32,304 nucleotides of DNA from a virus: the IMG/VR virus record IMGVR_UViG_3300022074_000207, positions 1 through 32,304 of that record. One strand, given 5' to 3'. Each line of letters opens with the position of its first letter. Within the stretch, counting starts at the first letter, position 1. The notes below the pieces were generated by a model. The model was not told where the DNA came from. It saw nothing but the letters and a program-made list of their open reading frames with translations, and did no database searches. This document shows, piece after piece, positions 4,992-12,162 of the stretch. Both the position numbers and the translations under genes were made by a program.

Positions 4992-5363
4992 AATGTTTGA
5001 TCCTTTGTTGATTGCTAGTGATATCCTTGCCTACCAATGGCAGGCTATGCTGTCAACAAGAAAAATGATATTTATGAAATATTCCTAGCAAAGCACAGCA
5101 AAGCATAAGCATTGCGGCATTTGTATAGACAGGCAATGGCACCGGATTGGAGTTGCGAATTGATGGGTTGTTGCGTTGGTTTCTCACATACAGCACGCAC
5201 AGCAAAGACATTGTCGCGCGGCATTGCCGGTGCAACAAAGACAGCGACGCATTGCAGCGTAGCAAGGCAGGGGGGGGTATAAATAAGATGCGTCACCCCC
5301 ACGATGCGCGGCACCTTTGTATGTACATTACTTGACCATCACCCACACACAGCCGGAGGAGAC
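4992..5363. promoter_or_regulatory. Divergent control region between leftward operon and late genes
   Basis: No convincing gene is present. For the leftward operon there is a minus-strand TTGACA (5056-5051) inside CTGTCAACAA, the same ten bases found at 354-363; its matching -10 is poor. For the rightward late genes there is a run of eight G (5270-5277) directly followed by TATAAAT (5278-5284), a good -10, but no consensus -35 at normal distance. GCATTGC occurs at 5109, 5221 and 5249, the same word repeated at 1305 and 1403. The small terminase ribosome site GGAGGAG lies at the right end. Confidence 0.5.
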
Positions 5364-5753
5364 ATGGCTAGGCTAACCCAGAGCAGGGCAGAAGCAGTTG
5401 CAGAGTTAGTGATGCAGGGTCACAGCCTTGTGAGTGCTTGCAAGGAGGCAAAGATCAGCAGGTCAGTGCTGTATAAGAAGATGGGCGAGGATGCTGAGTT
5501 AAGTAACCTTATAAGGACGGCGCAGCAGCAGAGTGCTGAGAAGGCGTTGGAAGATGTAGAGGTTATGTATCAGGATCAGCTTCATGGTAAGAAGAAGTAT
5601 GATCCTAATGTGTTAAGGGACTATGCGCTGCATGTTAGGTGGAAGGTAGGCAAGGTCATGCCTAATCAGTATGGTGATGCAAAGAACCGTGCTGGTGTAG
5701 AGGTATCGGATGGTACGGTGCGCATTGTTTGGGAAAGCGATGCAGCAAGTTAA
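5364..5753 (+). CDS. terS: Terminase small subunit
   Basis: A 129-residue protein. An N-terminal helix-turn-helix at residues about 5-45 (AEAVAELVMQGHSLVSACKE, then KISRSVLYKKMGED) is followed by a long helical middle (IRTAQQQSAEKALEDVEVMY) and a basic RWKVGK segment. This is the usual plan of small terminases, which recognise phage DNA at the packaging site and present it to the large subunit. The start at 5364 is fixed by GGAGGAGAC before the ATG; an open frame continues upstream but has no ribosome site. Its end overlaps the large-subunit start by 14 bases. It is the first gene of the rightward late block. Confidence 0.82.
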   Translation: MARLTQSRAEAVAELVMQGHSLVSACKEAKISRSVLYKKMGEDAELSNLIRTAQQQSAEKALEDVEVMYQDQLHGKKKYDPNVLRDYALHVRWKVGKVMPNQYGDAKNRAGVEVSDGTVRIVWESDAAS

Positions 5754-7029
5754 GATACCTTACAAGCCAAGAGAGTTACAGGCAGAGATGCACACCAGCG
5801 TAAAGCGTTGGAATGTGCTTGTGATGCACCGCCGGTTTGGAAAGACCGTGTGGGCAGTCAATCATTTGATAAAGTATGCGCTGACTTGTGAGCTACCAAG
5901 GCCACGGGTTGCGTTTGTTGCGCCTACGTTTACACAGGCCAAGCGTATTGCTTGGGACTATGTGAAGTATTATGCGTCTGTGATACCTGGCGTTAGTTTC
6001 AATGAGACTGAACTGCGTGTAGACTTTCCAAATGGTGGCAGGCTGATGCTTTTGTCTGCTGAGAATCCAGATAGCCTGCGTGGTATCTACCTTGATCTAT
6101 GCGTATTCGATGAATTTGGCATGCAAAATCCCAGGGTATGGGGGGAGGTTGTACGTCCTGCCCTGTCTGATAGGCAGGGTGCGGCTGTATTTCTAGGCAC
6201 CCCAGCAGGTCATAATCATTTTTTTGATCTATTGCAGCAGGCCAAGTCAGAGACAGAGAACGGTTCTGACCAGTGGTATCATAAGACTGTAAAGGCGTCT
6301 GAGAGCAATCTGGTAAAAGCAGAAGAGCTTGAAGCTGCGCAAGCGCAGATGACACCAGAGCAATATGAGCAAGAGTATGAGTGTTCTTTTACTGCGGCCA
6401 TTGTCGGAGCATACTATGCAAAGCTGCTGGTTGATGCAGATGATACTGGGCGAGTCACAAGAGTTCCTTACGATCCAGCTTATCCTGTGCATACCGCCTG
6501 GGATTTGGGTATAAATGACAGCACTGCGATCTGGTTTGCGCAGGTGTTTCGTGGTGGTGCGGTAAATATCATAGACTACTATGAAAGCTCTGGTGTTGGT
6601 CTTGACCACTACGCAGACATTCTCAAGCAAAAAGACTATCACTATGGTGACCATCTAGCGCCGCATGATATTGAGGTGCGGGAGTTAGGGTCTGGTAAAA
6701 GTCGTCTTGAGACGGCATACTCGCTTGGAATACGTTTTCGTGTTATACCGAAAATGAAAATTGCAGATGGTGTTAATGCAGCACGACTACTGATACCTAA
6801 ATGCTATTTTGATAAGGACAAGTGTAGAGATGGTCTGGAAATGCTCAGACAGTATCGCCAAGATTGGGATGATAGGCGCAAGGTTTTTCGCGACCATCCA
6901 CGCCATGATTACACATCACATTCAGCAGATGCGTTCCGCTATCTCGCGATTGGCCTTGAGAATCGTGCAAAAGTTGGCAGACCTTCGCAACAAACTGCGC
7001 TCAGTGAGTACAATCCTTTTCAGCTTTAG
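5740..7029 (+). CDS. terL: Terminase large subunit (packaging ATPase and nuclease)
   Basis: A 429-residue packaging motor. The ATPase half shows a deviant Walker A, HRRFGKT (residues 30-36, Lys35). A Walker B follows, LCVFDE (120-125, with Glu125 catalytic), and then a coupling-motif-like FLGTPAG. The nuclease half has the first catalytic Asp in TAWDLGINDST (Asp255) and a late one in HSADAFRYLA (Asp397), as in RNase H-like terminase nucleases. The protein pumps DNA into the prohead through the portal and cuts it. Length is within the usual range for compact podovirus-type terminases. The ATG at 5740 lies inside the small-subunit gene; the longer frame from 5710 is unlikely. Confidence 0.92.
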   Translation: MQQVKIPYKPRELQAEMHTSVKRWNVLVMHRRFGKTVWAVNHLIKYALTCELPRPRVAFVAPTFTQAKRIAWDYVKYYASVIPGVSFNETELRVDFPNGGRLMLLSAENPDSLRGIYLDLCVFDEFGMQNPRVWGEVVRPALSDRQGAAVFLGTPAGHNHFFDLLQQAKSETENGSDQWYHKTVKASESNLVKAEELEAAQAQMTPEQYEQEYECSFTAAIVGAYYAKLLVDADDTGRVTRVPYDPAYPVHTAWDLGINDSTAIWFAQVFRGGAVNIIDYYESSGVGLDHYADILKQKDYHYGDHLAPHDIEVRELGSGKSRLETAYSLGIRFRVIPKMKIADGVNAARLLIPKCYFDKDKCRDGLEMLRQYRQDWDDRRKVFRDHPRHDYTSHSADAFRYLAIGLENRAKVGRPSQQTALSEYNPFQL

Positions 7030-7038
7030 GAGAAAGTA

Positions 7039-7614
7039 ATGGCACCTGTTGTTAAAAAGACACTTAGGCCAGTGAGCAAAGTAGCAAAAACAGTTACCCA
7101 ACCAATTACAAAGGCAGTAGAAGAGGTTGCAAAAGCGCCTGCTGTTATTGTTGATATTGCTGAAGAGCCACTCAAGGCTGCAACAAAAGCTGTTGAGGTA
7201 GCTGCAAGTCCTGTGCTTGATGTAACAAAGACAGTGGTTGAGGCATCAAAAGATATCGTTGAGCCATTTGAGAAGCCCGTTAAAAAGGCTGTAAAAGGCA
7301 TAACAAAAGTTGCGGATGAGATATTTGAAGAGGCAGTTGAAAAGCCATTCAAAAAAGCTGCAAGCCTTGCCGAAGAAGCCTTTGAGGAAGTTATTGAAAA
7401 GCCAGTAAAAAAGGTTGCTACAGAAGTTGTAGACACAATTACGGGCATGGACAAAGAAGATCGTCGCGGCACAACGCCGATAGTCACACCAGAAGTAACG
7501 CCAGAGGTTGTTCCTGATGAGTCTGGTTTGCCGCGTGGCCGTAGACCCACCCGTTCAAAGAAACCTGGTGCTGCTGGCAGTCTTCTTGAGGGCGGCGGCG
7601 TTCTTTACGATTAG
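7039..7614 (+). CDS. Ala/Val/Lys-rich repetitive virion-region protein
   Basis: A 191-residue protein of unknown function between terminase and portal. Residues 1-140 are an almost uninterrupted amphipathic pattern rich in Ala, Val, Lys and Glu. The unit EKPxKKA recurs three times (FEKPVKKAVKG, VEKPFKKAASL, IEKPVKKVATE). Looser versions come earlier (TQPITKAVEEV, EEPLKAATKAVEV). The C-terminus has a basic patch (GRRPTRSKKPG) followed by a Gly-rich end, LLEGGGVLYD. The ribosome site AGGAGAAAGTA is clear. It may be a coiled or apolipoprotein-like helical structural protein; I cannot name it. Confidence 0.65.
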   Translation: MAPVVKKTLRPVSKVAKTVTQPITKAVEEVAKAPAVIVDIAEEPLKAATKAVEVAASPVLDVTKTVVEASKDIVEPFEKPVKKAVKGITKVADEIFEEAVEKPFKKAASLAEEAFEEVIEKPVKKVATEVVDTITGMDKEDRRGTTPIVTPEVTPEVVPDESGLPRGRRPTRSKKPGAAGSLLEGGGVLYD

Positions 7615-7623
7615 GAGTAGGCT

Positions 7624-7830
7624 ATGAGTTTTCTGACACCAAAGTTTCCAGCGCCACCACCACCGCCACCTGTCCCAGAAAAGCCGGACATAGGTAGGGC
7701 GCGTGTTATGTCAGAAGAGGCTGAGAGAGAAGAGCGTCAGCGTCGTAGAGGGCGTGGCTCAACAATTGTTGCTGGTGCGCTTGGTGAGACAACAAACGGC
7801 TCTGGCGGCACTCCAACATTGATGAGTTGA
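7624..7830 (+). CDS. Small proline-rich neck-region protein
   Basis: A 68-residue protein with a polyproline start (KFPAPPPPPPVPEKPD), a charged helix (EEAEREERQRRRGRGS) and a Gly/Thr-rich tail. From memory, small proteins of this look lie between terminase and portal in many phages; their role is unknown and they may be minor virion components. GGAGTAGGCT precedes the ATG at 7624. The gene ends two bases before the portal ATG at 7833. Confidence 0.6.
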   Translation: MSFLTPKFPAPPPPPPVPEKPDIGRARVMSEEAEREERQRRRGRGSTIVAGALGETTNGSGGTPTLMS

Positions 7831-7832
7831 AC

Positions 7833-9422
7833 ATGGCAAACGATGCAGCACCAATAATCAAAAGATACAACAGTCTTAAATACAAGCGAGACAATTGGGA
7901 TACGCATTACCAAGAGCTTGCTGACTATATGCTGCCTCGTAAGTCAGACGTAGTAAAAAAGCGTTCACGCGGCGAAAAGCGCATGGAGCTAATCTACGAC
8001 GGCACAGCACTACAATCTATCGACCTTATGGCGGCTTTTCTTCATGGCATGCTTACAAGCGGTGCCTCTCCTTGGTTTCACTTGGATGTCAAAGATGAAG
8101 CTCTAAATCGTGATGACGATGTGCGGGAGTGGTTGCAAGACACTAGCATGCGGATGATGCAGGCGTTTCAAAGATCAAACTTTGAGACAGAGGTGCATGA
8201 GGCGTATGTAGACCTAGTTGTATTTGGCACAGCTTGTATGTTCTGTGAGATGGACAAAGACAGGCTGCGGTTCAGCACCCGTCATATATCCGAATACTAT
8301 GTATCAGAAGATCAGTACGGCATGGTCAACACCGTGTATCGTCTGTACAAATCTAGCGCACAACAGGCAGTAGAGCGTTTTGGCTTTGATAATGTTGGCG
8401 ACTTTATTCGCAAGACATTTGAGAAGAAGCCTGATGATGAAGTAGAGATTCTTCACGCAGTATCGCCGCGTATTCAAAGAGATGTCACCAAGCCAGACAA
8501 TCTCAACATGCCTTTCATGTCTGTATATGTTTGTAAGAAGACAGAGATGATAATAAGTCAGGGCGGCTTTGAAGAGTTGCCATATGTAGTGCCGCGCTTC
8601 CTCAAGGCAACTGGTGAAGTGATGGGACGATCACCTGCAATGACGGCGTTGCCGGATGTTAAGATGATTAACTTGATGTCCAAAACCATCATTCAAGCTG
8701 CTCAGAAACAAATTGATCCTCCGCTTCTTGTTCCTGACGACGGGTTTCTCATGCCGATCCGTACCCAGCCAGGTGGTCTTAATTTCTTCCGTGCAGGCAC
8801 AAGGGAAACAATCACGCCTTTGAACACAGGCGCAAACATTCCTATTGGTCTTAGCATGGAAGAACAACGTCGCGCTGCCATACGGCAGGCTTTTTATGTA
8901 GATCAAATCCTTACCGCTGGCTCTGCGCAGATGACAGCTACAGAAGTTATACAGCGTCAGGAAGAGCGTATGCGTGTCATCGGGCCTGTTCTTGGCAGGC
9001 TGATGAACGAGTTGCTGCGCCCGTTGATTGACCGTGTGTTTGCTCTAATGCTGCGTGGAGATATGTTGGCAGTACCGCCAACTGCTTTACAGGGTATTGA
9101 TATTGATATCGAATATGTTTCACCACTGGCAAGAGCGCAGAAGTCTAGTGGTCTAAACAACACCATGAGAGCGCTTGAGATACTGTTGCCGCTATCAGAG
9201 GGCTTGCCTGTTGCAGATCATATTGATCCTGATGGCCTTGTGCGTCATGTCACAGATTCACTTGGTGTGCCGAAAGTTACATTGAAGTCCCAGCGTGAAG
9301 TTAATCAAATCCGTGAGCAACGTGCGCAAGCACAGCAAGAAGCACTGCAAAGACAGCAGGAGCAAGAGGACGTAGCCTCTACGGCACAAGCCGCACAGGC
9401 AGTAAGGATGGTTACTAAGTGA
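7833..9422 (+). CDS. Portal protein (head-to-tail connector)
   Basis: A 529-residue protein matching the T7 gp8/head-tail connector family in length and plan. It opens with a helical N-terminus (YNSLKYKRDNWDTHYQELAD), YMLPRKSD and IYDGTALQSIDLMAAFLHGM. The stem and wing region follow, and then TATEVIQRQEERMRVIGPVL, a hallmark late helix of these portals. The C-terminus is Gln/Ala-rich, as is common for the crown or barrel. Twelve copies form the ring through which DNA enters and to which the tail binds. The ATG at 7833 is preferred to a TTG at 7827; neither has a strong ribosome site, so coupling to the preceding gene is likely. Confidence 0.9.
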   Translation: MANDAAPIIKRYNSLKYKRDNWDTHYQELADYMLPRKSDVVKKRSRGEKRMELIYDGTALQSIDLMAAFLHGMLTSGASPWFHLDVKDEALNRDDDVREWLQDTSMRMMQAFQRSNFETEVHEAYVDLVVFGTACMFCEMDKDRLRFSTRHISEYYVSEDQYGMVNTVYRLYKSSAQQAVERFGFDNVGDFIRKTFEKKPDDEVEILHAVSPRIQRDVTKPDNLNMPFMSVYVCKKTEMIISQGGFEELPYVVPRFLKATGEVMGRSPAMTALPDVKMINLMSKTIIQAAQKQIDPPLLVPDDGFLMPIRTQPGGLNFFRAGTRETITPLNTGANIPIGLSMEEQRRAAIRQAFYVDQILTAGSAQMTATEVIQRQEERMRVIGPVLGRLMNELLRPLIDRVFALMLRGDMLAVPPTALQGIDIDIEYVSPLARAQKSSGLNNTMRALEILLPLSEGLPVADHIDPDGLVRHVTDSLGVPKVTLKSQREVNQIREQRAQAQQEALQRQQEQEDVASTAQAAQAVRMVTK

Positions 9423-9619
9423 AGGATATTGACCGGCTCAAGTTTATGTATCGCGAAACCTTTGATACAGAACACGGTGAAAAAGTATTACGAGACTTGG
9501 AGGCCCGCGCAAACTGGCGGGCTTCTAGTTATGTGGCAGGCGATGCTAATGCCACAGCATTTGAAGAGGGCAAACGTGCCGTTCTTCTACACATCCACAA
9601 CATGATGACTAAGGAGTAA
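9419..9619 (+). CDS. Bbp19-like phage protein
   Basis: A 66-residue protein with a GTG start overlapping the portal stop by four bases. The pattern FMYRETFDTEHGEKVLRDLE, then YVAGDANATAFEEGKRAVLL, matches the small Bbp19-like domain known from Bordetella phage BPP-1, in the same place between portal and scaffold. Its function is not established; the conserved position suggests head assembly. The assignment is from memory of the motif and the synteny. Confidence 0.75.
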   Translation: MKDIDRLKFMYRETFDTEHGEKVLRDLEARANWRASSYVAGDANATAFEEGKRAVLLHIHNMMTKE

Positions 9620-9621
9620 AT

Positions 9622-10464
9622 ATGTCAGAGGAAGCTATCGAACAGGTAGCCCAGCCAGAAGCAGTGCCAATGGAAACACCGGCAGATATTGCTCAAGGCG
9701 GGTCTGGTGACGATTTCTTATCAATGATACCAGAGGAAATTAGAGAACATCCAAGTCTGTCACCCATCAAAGATGTAAGTAATCTTGCAAGGTCGTATGT
9801 AAACGCGCAACGCTTGATTGGTGCAGACAAACTGCCACTGCCTGCAAACCCCACAGATGCAGACTTAGATAATATCTACAGCAAGTTGGGCAGACCAGAG
9901 AGTGCAGATGGCTATGAGATTGCACCAGATGGGGTAATAGTTACAGAGGACGTTGCAAAGTCCTATTCTGAGATGGCACATACGTTGCGTCTTACGCCAG
10001 ATCAAGCAAGCGGCATACTTGAATATTATAAGGGTATTGCATCAAGCGCCTCTGAAATGAGCATTGAGGCAGAAACACAACAGCGCAACTCTACGGAAAT
10101 GGCCTTGCGGCAAGAGTGGGGAGATGAGTTTGATGCGCGTCTGTCTGATGCAGGCAAGATTGCAAAGCAGTTTGGTGGCGCAGATTTGCTGGATATGCAA
10201 CTTGCTGACGGCACCAAGGTGGGCAATCACCCTGATTTTATCAAAGCCTTTTCTAAGATGGCAGAGTTTCGTTCCAACGTCACAAGTGAAGACACTGTTT
10301 CTGATGCTGCTGAAACAAGTTTGGCATCACGCCATTCTGCACAGCAAGAGATAGATGCCATCATGCGTGGCCCTGATTACACGAATAGAAAAGACCCCGT
10401 AGCTAGAGACAGAGCTATCAATAGAGTAGCTGAGTTGTACGAGGTATTGCATGGATCAGAGTGA
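9622..10464 (+). CDS. Scaffolding (capsid assembly) protein
   Basis: A 280-residue, strongly acidic protein directly upstream of the capsid gene, where scaffolds lie in T7-like genomes. It starts with a disordered acidic stretch. A pattern typical of these assembly proteins follows: LARSYVNAQRLIGADKLPLP, YSKLGRPESADGYEI and YKGIAS. The middle is helical (EMALRQEWGDEFDARLSDAG), and the C-terminus carries a charged helix suited to binding the capsid protein. Scaffold guides prohead assembly and leaves before packaging. AAGGAGTAAAT precedes the ATG. Its end overlaps the next gene by 14 bases. Confidence 0.85.
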   Translation: MSEEAIEQVAQPEAVPMETPADIAQGGSGDDFLSMIPEEIREHPSLSPIKDVSNLARSYVNAQRLIGADKLPLPANPTDADLDNIYSKLGRPESADGYEIAPDGVIVTEDVAKSYSEMAHTLRLTPDQASGILEYYKGIASSASEMSIEAETQQRNSTEMALRQEWGDEFDARLSDAGKIAKQFGGADLLDMQLADGTKVGNHPDFIKAFSKMAEFRSNVTSEDTVSDAAETSLASRHSAQQEIDAIMRGPDYTNRKDPVARDRAINRVAELYEVLHGSE

Positions 10465-10681
10465 GTTGTTACAAATACGTTTAGAGTGTTTACGTTACGC
10501 AATCGAATTTGGTAGTGCGCGTGACGTTTCGGAACCTCACCTACTTGCGGATAAATACTACGAGTGGGTGATGCAGGGTAGCGAGGAAGCTCGTCCTGCT
10601 GGCAGTCGGGAAGACGGCAGCGCCAAAAGCGCTAAAAAAGCTAGGAGCGTCCGAAAGGGTAGCGCACCGACATTAGTGTAA
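10451..10681 (+). CDS. Small head-region protein
   Basis: A 76-residue protein. The N-terminal half is helical (MDQSELLQIRLECLRYAIEF, then KYYEWVMQG). The C-terminal half is Lys/Ser/Ala-rich and probably disordered (SAKSAKKARSVRKGS). It overlaps the scaffold gene by 14 bases and ends 26 bases before the capsid gene. Similar short proteins stand before the capsid gene in related phages, from memory, without known function. The basic tail could touch packaged DNA or scaffold, which is inference. Confidence 0.65.
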   Translation: MDQSELLQIRLECLRYAIEFGSARDVSEPHLLADKYYEWVMQGSEEARPAGSREDGSAKSAKKARSVRKGSAPTLV

Positions 10682-10707
10682 ACGCAACCGTGTGAGAGGA
10701 GGACAGT

Positions 10708-11586
10708 ATGTCCCAAGGTATCACCACGGCGTTTGTACAACAGTATTCTGCCAACGTGCAGATGCTCTCCCAGCAGATGGGTTCTCGTCTGCGGGATGCG
10801 GTGCGCTTAGAAACTGTTGTAGGCAAGAACGCCTTTATTGACCAAATCGGTAGTGTGACTGCGCAACTGCGTAGCAGTCGTCATGCCGATACACCACAGA
10901 TCGACACACCGCACCAGCGGCGTCGTCTTTCGATTGCATCATACGAATTTGCCGACCTGATTGATGACCAGGATAAGGTGCGTATGTTGATCGACCCGAC
11001 ATCAAGCTACGCCATGGCTGCTGCCGCAGCGATGGGACGTGCTATGGATGATGTCGTCATTACTGCTGCACTTGGAACCGCCAGCACTGGCGAGACAGGT
11101 TCTGGTTCAGCAACTCTTGACGCCACCAACAATATGGTTGGCTCTTCATCGTCAAACGACGGTCTGACTATCGCAAAGCTCACTGAAGCCAAGCGTAAGA
11201 TGGACTTGAATGACGTTGATCCTTCAATCCCGCGCTACATTGCTGTAGGGCCAAAGCAGATTGAAGACCTGCTTGGCACAACACAGGTAACGTCATCGGA
11301 TTTCAATACTATCAAAGCGCTGGTTCAAGGTGACGTGGATACCTTCATGGGTTTCCAGTTCATCATGACAAACCGCTTGAGCATTGACTCCAATGATATT
11401 CGTTCCTGCTTTGCATGGGCTGAAGATGGGATCACTCTTGGTGTGGGCAAAGATGTCCAAGCCAGGATTGATGAGCGCAACGACAAAGGTTATGCGACTC
11501 AGGTTTACTACTGCATGGACATTGGTGCTGTGCGGATGGAAGAAGCCAAGGTTGTCAAAATCTTTTGTGATGAAACCCCAGACTAG
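10708..11586 (+). CDS. Major capsid protein
   Basis: A 292-residue protein after the scaffold with a strong ribosome site (GAGAGGAGGACAGT). Features fit an HK97-fold coat protein of the BPP-1/Bbp17 type: an N-terminal arm (FVQQYSANVQMLSQQMGSRL), a beta-rich E-loop-like region with many Thr, Gln and Arg, and a P-domain helix (AMAAAAAMGRAMDDVVITAA). A Gly/Ser-rich loop and a long A-domain follow, ending in MDIGAVRMEEAKVVKIFCD. It is shorter than T7 gp10. Several hundred copies build the head. A cement-like gene and then a strong hairpin follow, in line with the need for high, separately tuned expression. Confidence 0.88.
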   Translation: MSQGITTAFVQQYSANVQMLSQQMGSRLRDAVRLETVVGKNAFIDQIGSVTAQLRSSRHADTPQIDTPHQRRRLSIASYEFADLIDDQDKVRMLIDPTSSYAMAAAAAMGRAMDDVVITAALGTASTGETGSGSATLDATNNMVGSSSSNDGLTIAKLTEAKRKMDLNDVDPSIPRYIAVGPKQIEDLLGTTQVTSSDFNTIKALVQGDVDTFMGFQFIMTNRLSIDSNDIRSCFAWAEDGITLGVGKDVQARIDERNDKGYATQVYYCMDIGAVRMEEAKVVKIFCDETPD

Positions 11587-11599
11587 AGAGGAGTAGAAA

Positions 11600-12109
11600 A
11601 TGGCTAACGTAAATACAACTCTCGTGTCCAACCTACTGGCGCTGCCACAAGTGGCATCTCCGGCTAGGACTTTGCACGGCACAAAGCGCGTTGCAATGGG
11701 AACAATCGCACTGGCTGCTGGTGATCTTTCTGCCACAGATACAGTGATGCTTGCTCCTATACCTTCAAACGCAGGGATTGTGAGCATCAAACTCTTCAAT
11801 GATGATCTCGATTCTGGCACAACCAACACTTGCGATGTTGGCGTTTACTCAGAAAGCGACGGTACATTTACTGCGCTTGATGATGATGCCTACGCATCTG
11901 CAATCACAGACCTGCGCGGTGCCGTAGGCGGTGTTGGCACTGATGTCACATTTGAAGCGCGTAACATCAACCTACTTGGTCAACGAGTATGGGAAGATGC
12001 CGGTCAATCTTCAGACCCAGGTGGATACTTATTCATCGGTCTGCTGTTTGATGCAGCGGGTGATACCGCAGGCGATCTCTCATTTGTGATTGAGTATGTC
12101 GTAGACTAA
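11600..12109 (+). CDS. Probable head decoration/cement protein
   Basis: A 169-residue, beta-rich, acidic protein directly after the capsid gene, with GAGGAG before the ATG. The sequence alternates Val/Ile/Thr strands with Asp/Gly turns (GIVSIKLFNDDLDSGTTNT, GYLFIGLLFDAAGDTAGDLS), as expected of a jelly-roll or similar sandwich. In BPP-1 the gene beside the capsid gene (Bbp16) is a cement protein; this is the basis of the call and it is inference from position and composition. A minor tail or neck role is the alternative. Confidence 0.55.
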   Translation: MANVNTTLVSNLLALPQVASPARTLHGTKRVAMGTIALAAGDLSATDTVMLAPIPSNAGIVSIKLFNDDLDSGTTNTCDVGVYSESDGTFTALDDDAYASAITDLRGAVGGVGTDVTFEARNINLLGQRVWEDAGQSSDPGGYLFIGLLFDAAGDTAGDLSFVIEYVVD

Positions 12110-12112
12110 ACC

Positions 12113-12139
12113 AGAGGGGGGGCGGCATCGCCCCCTCTT
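12113..12139 (+). terminator. Strong hairpin after the capsid genes
   Basis: A G-rich left arm (A at 12115, then seven G, then CG) pairs with CGCCCCCTCT around a GCAT loop, about ten base pairs including one G-U. Only a short T pair follows, so termination may be partial. A leaky terminator or RNA-stabilising hairpin after the capsid gene would lower tail-gene expression relative to capsid, as the terminator after gene 10 does in T7. The structure is seen; the role is inferred. Confidence 0.6.
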
Positions 12140-12162
12140 ACTTGCAAAGGGGTGATACTGTA

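Larger units (their letters stand above)
1912..5006 (-). repeat. Nine dispersed copies of an AAAGGATCA translation leader
   Basis: Plus-strand TGATCCTTT (minus AAAGGATCA) occurs at 1912-1920, 2132-2140 (one change, AAAGGGTCA), 2335-2343, 2564-2572, 2842-2850, 3612-3620, 4396-4404, 4752-4760 and 4998-5006. Eight copies sit just before a leftward start codon and supply its Shine-Dalgarno sequence. The copy at 2564 has no start nearby. Several copies also share ACTAGC or AGCAGAGA on their 5' side, so the repeat is longer than a ribosome site needs. Where genes abut, the repeat encodes the upstream protein's last residues (EKGSE, EKGSET, EYKGS). Confidence 0.85.

Noticed and set aside
5147-5335. 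62-residue rightward open frame in the control region
   Set aside because: No ribosome site, unnatural composition, and it overlaps the promoter-like G8-TATAAAT element.
7026-7550. 174-residue minus-strand frame rich in Ser, Thr and Phe
   Set aside because: A mirror of the Ala/Lys-rich repetitive gene on the plus strand. The Ser/Thr/Phe bias is what antisense of Lys/Glu/Ala codons gives.
11293-11829. 178-residue minus-strand frame across the capsid and cement genes
   Set aside because: Antisense to two strong structural genes with their own ribosome sites; no motif.
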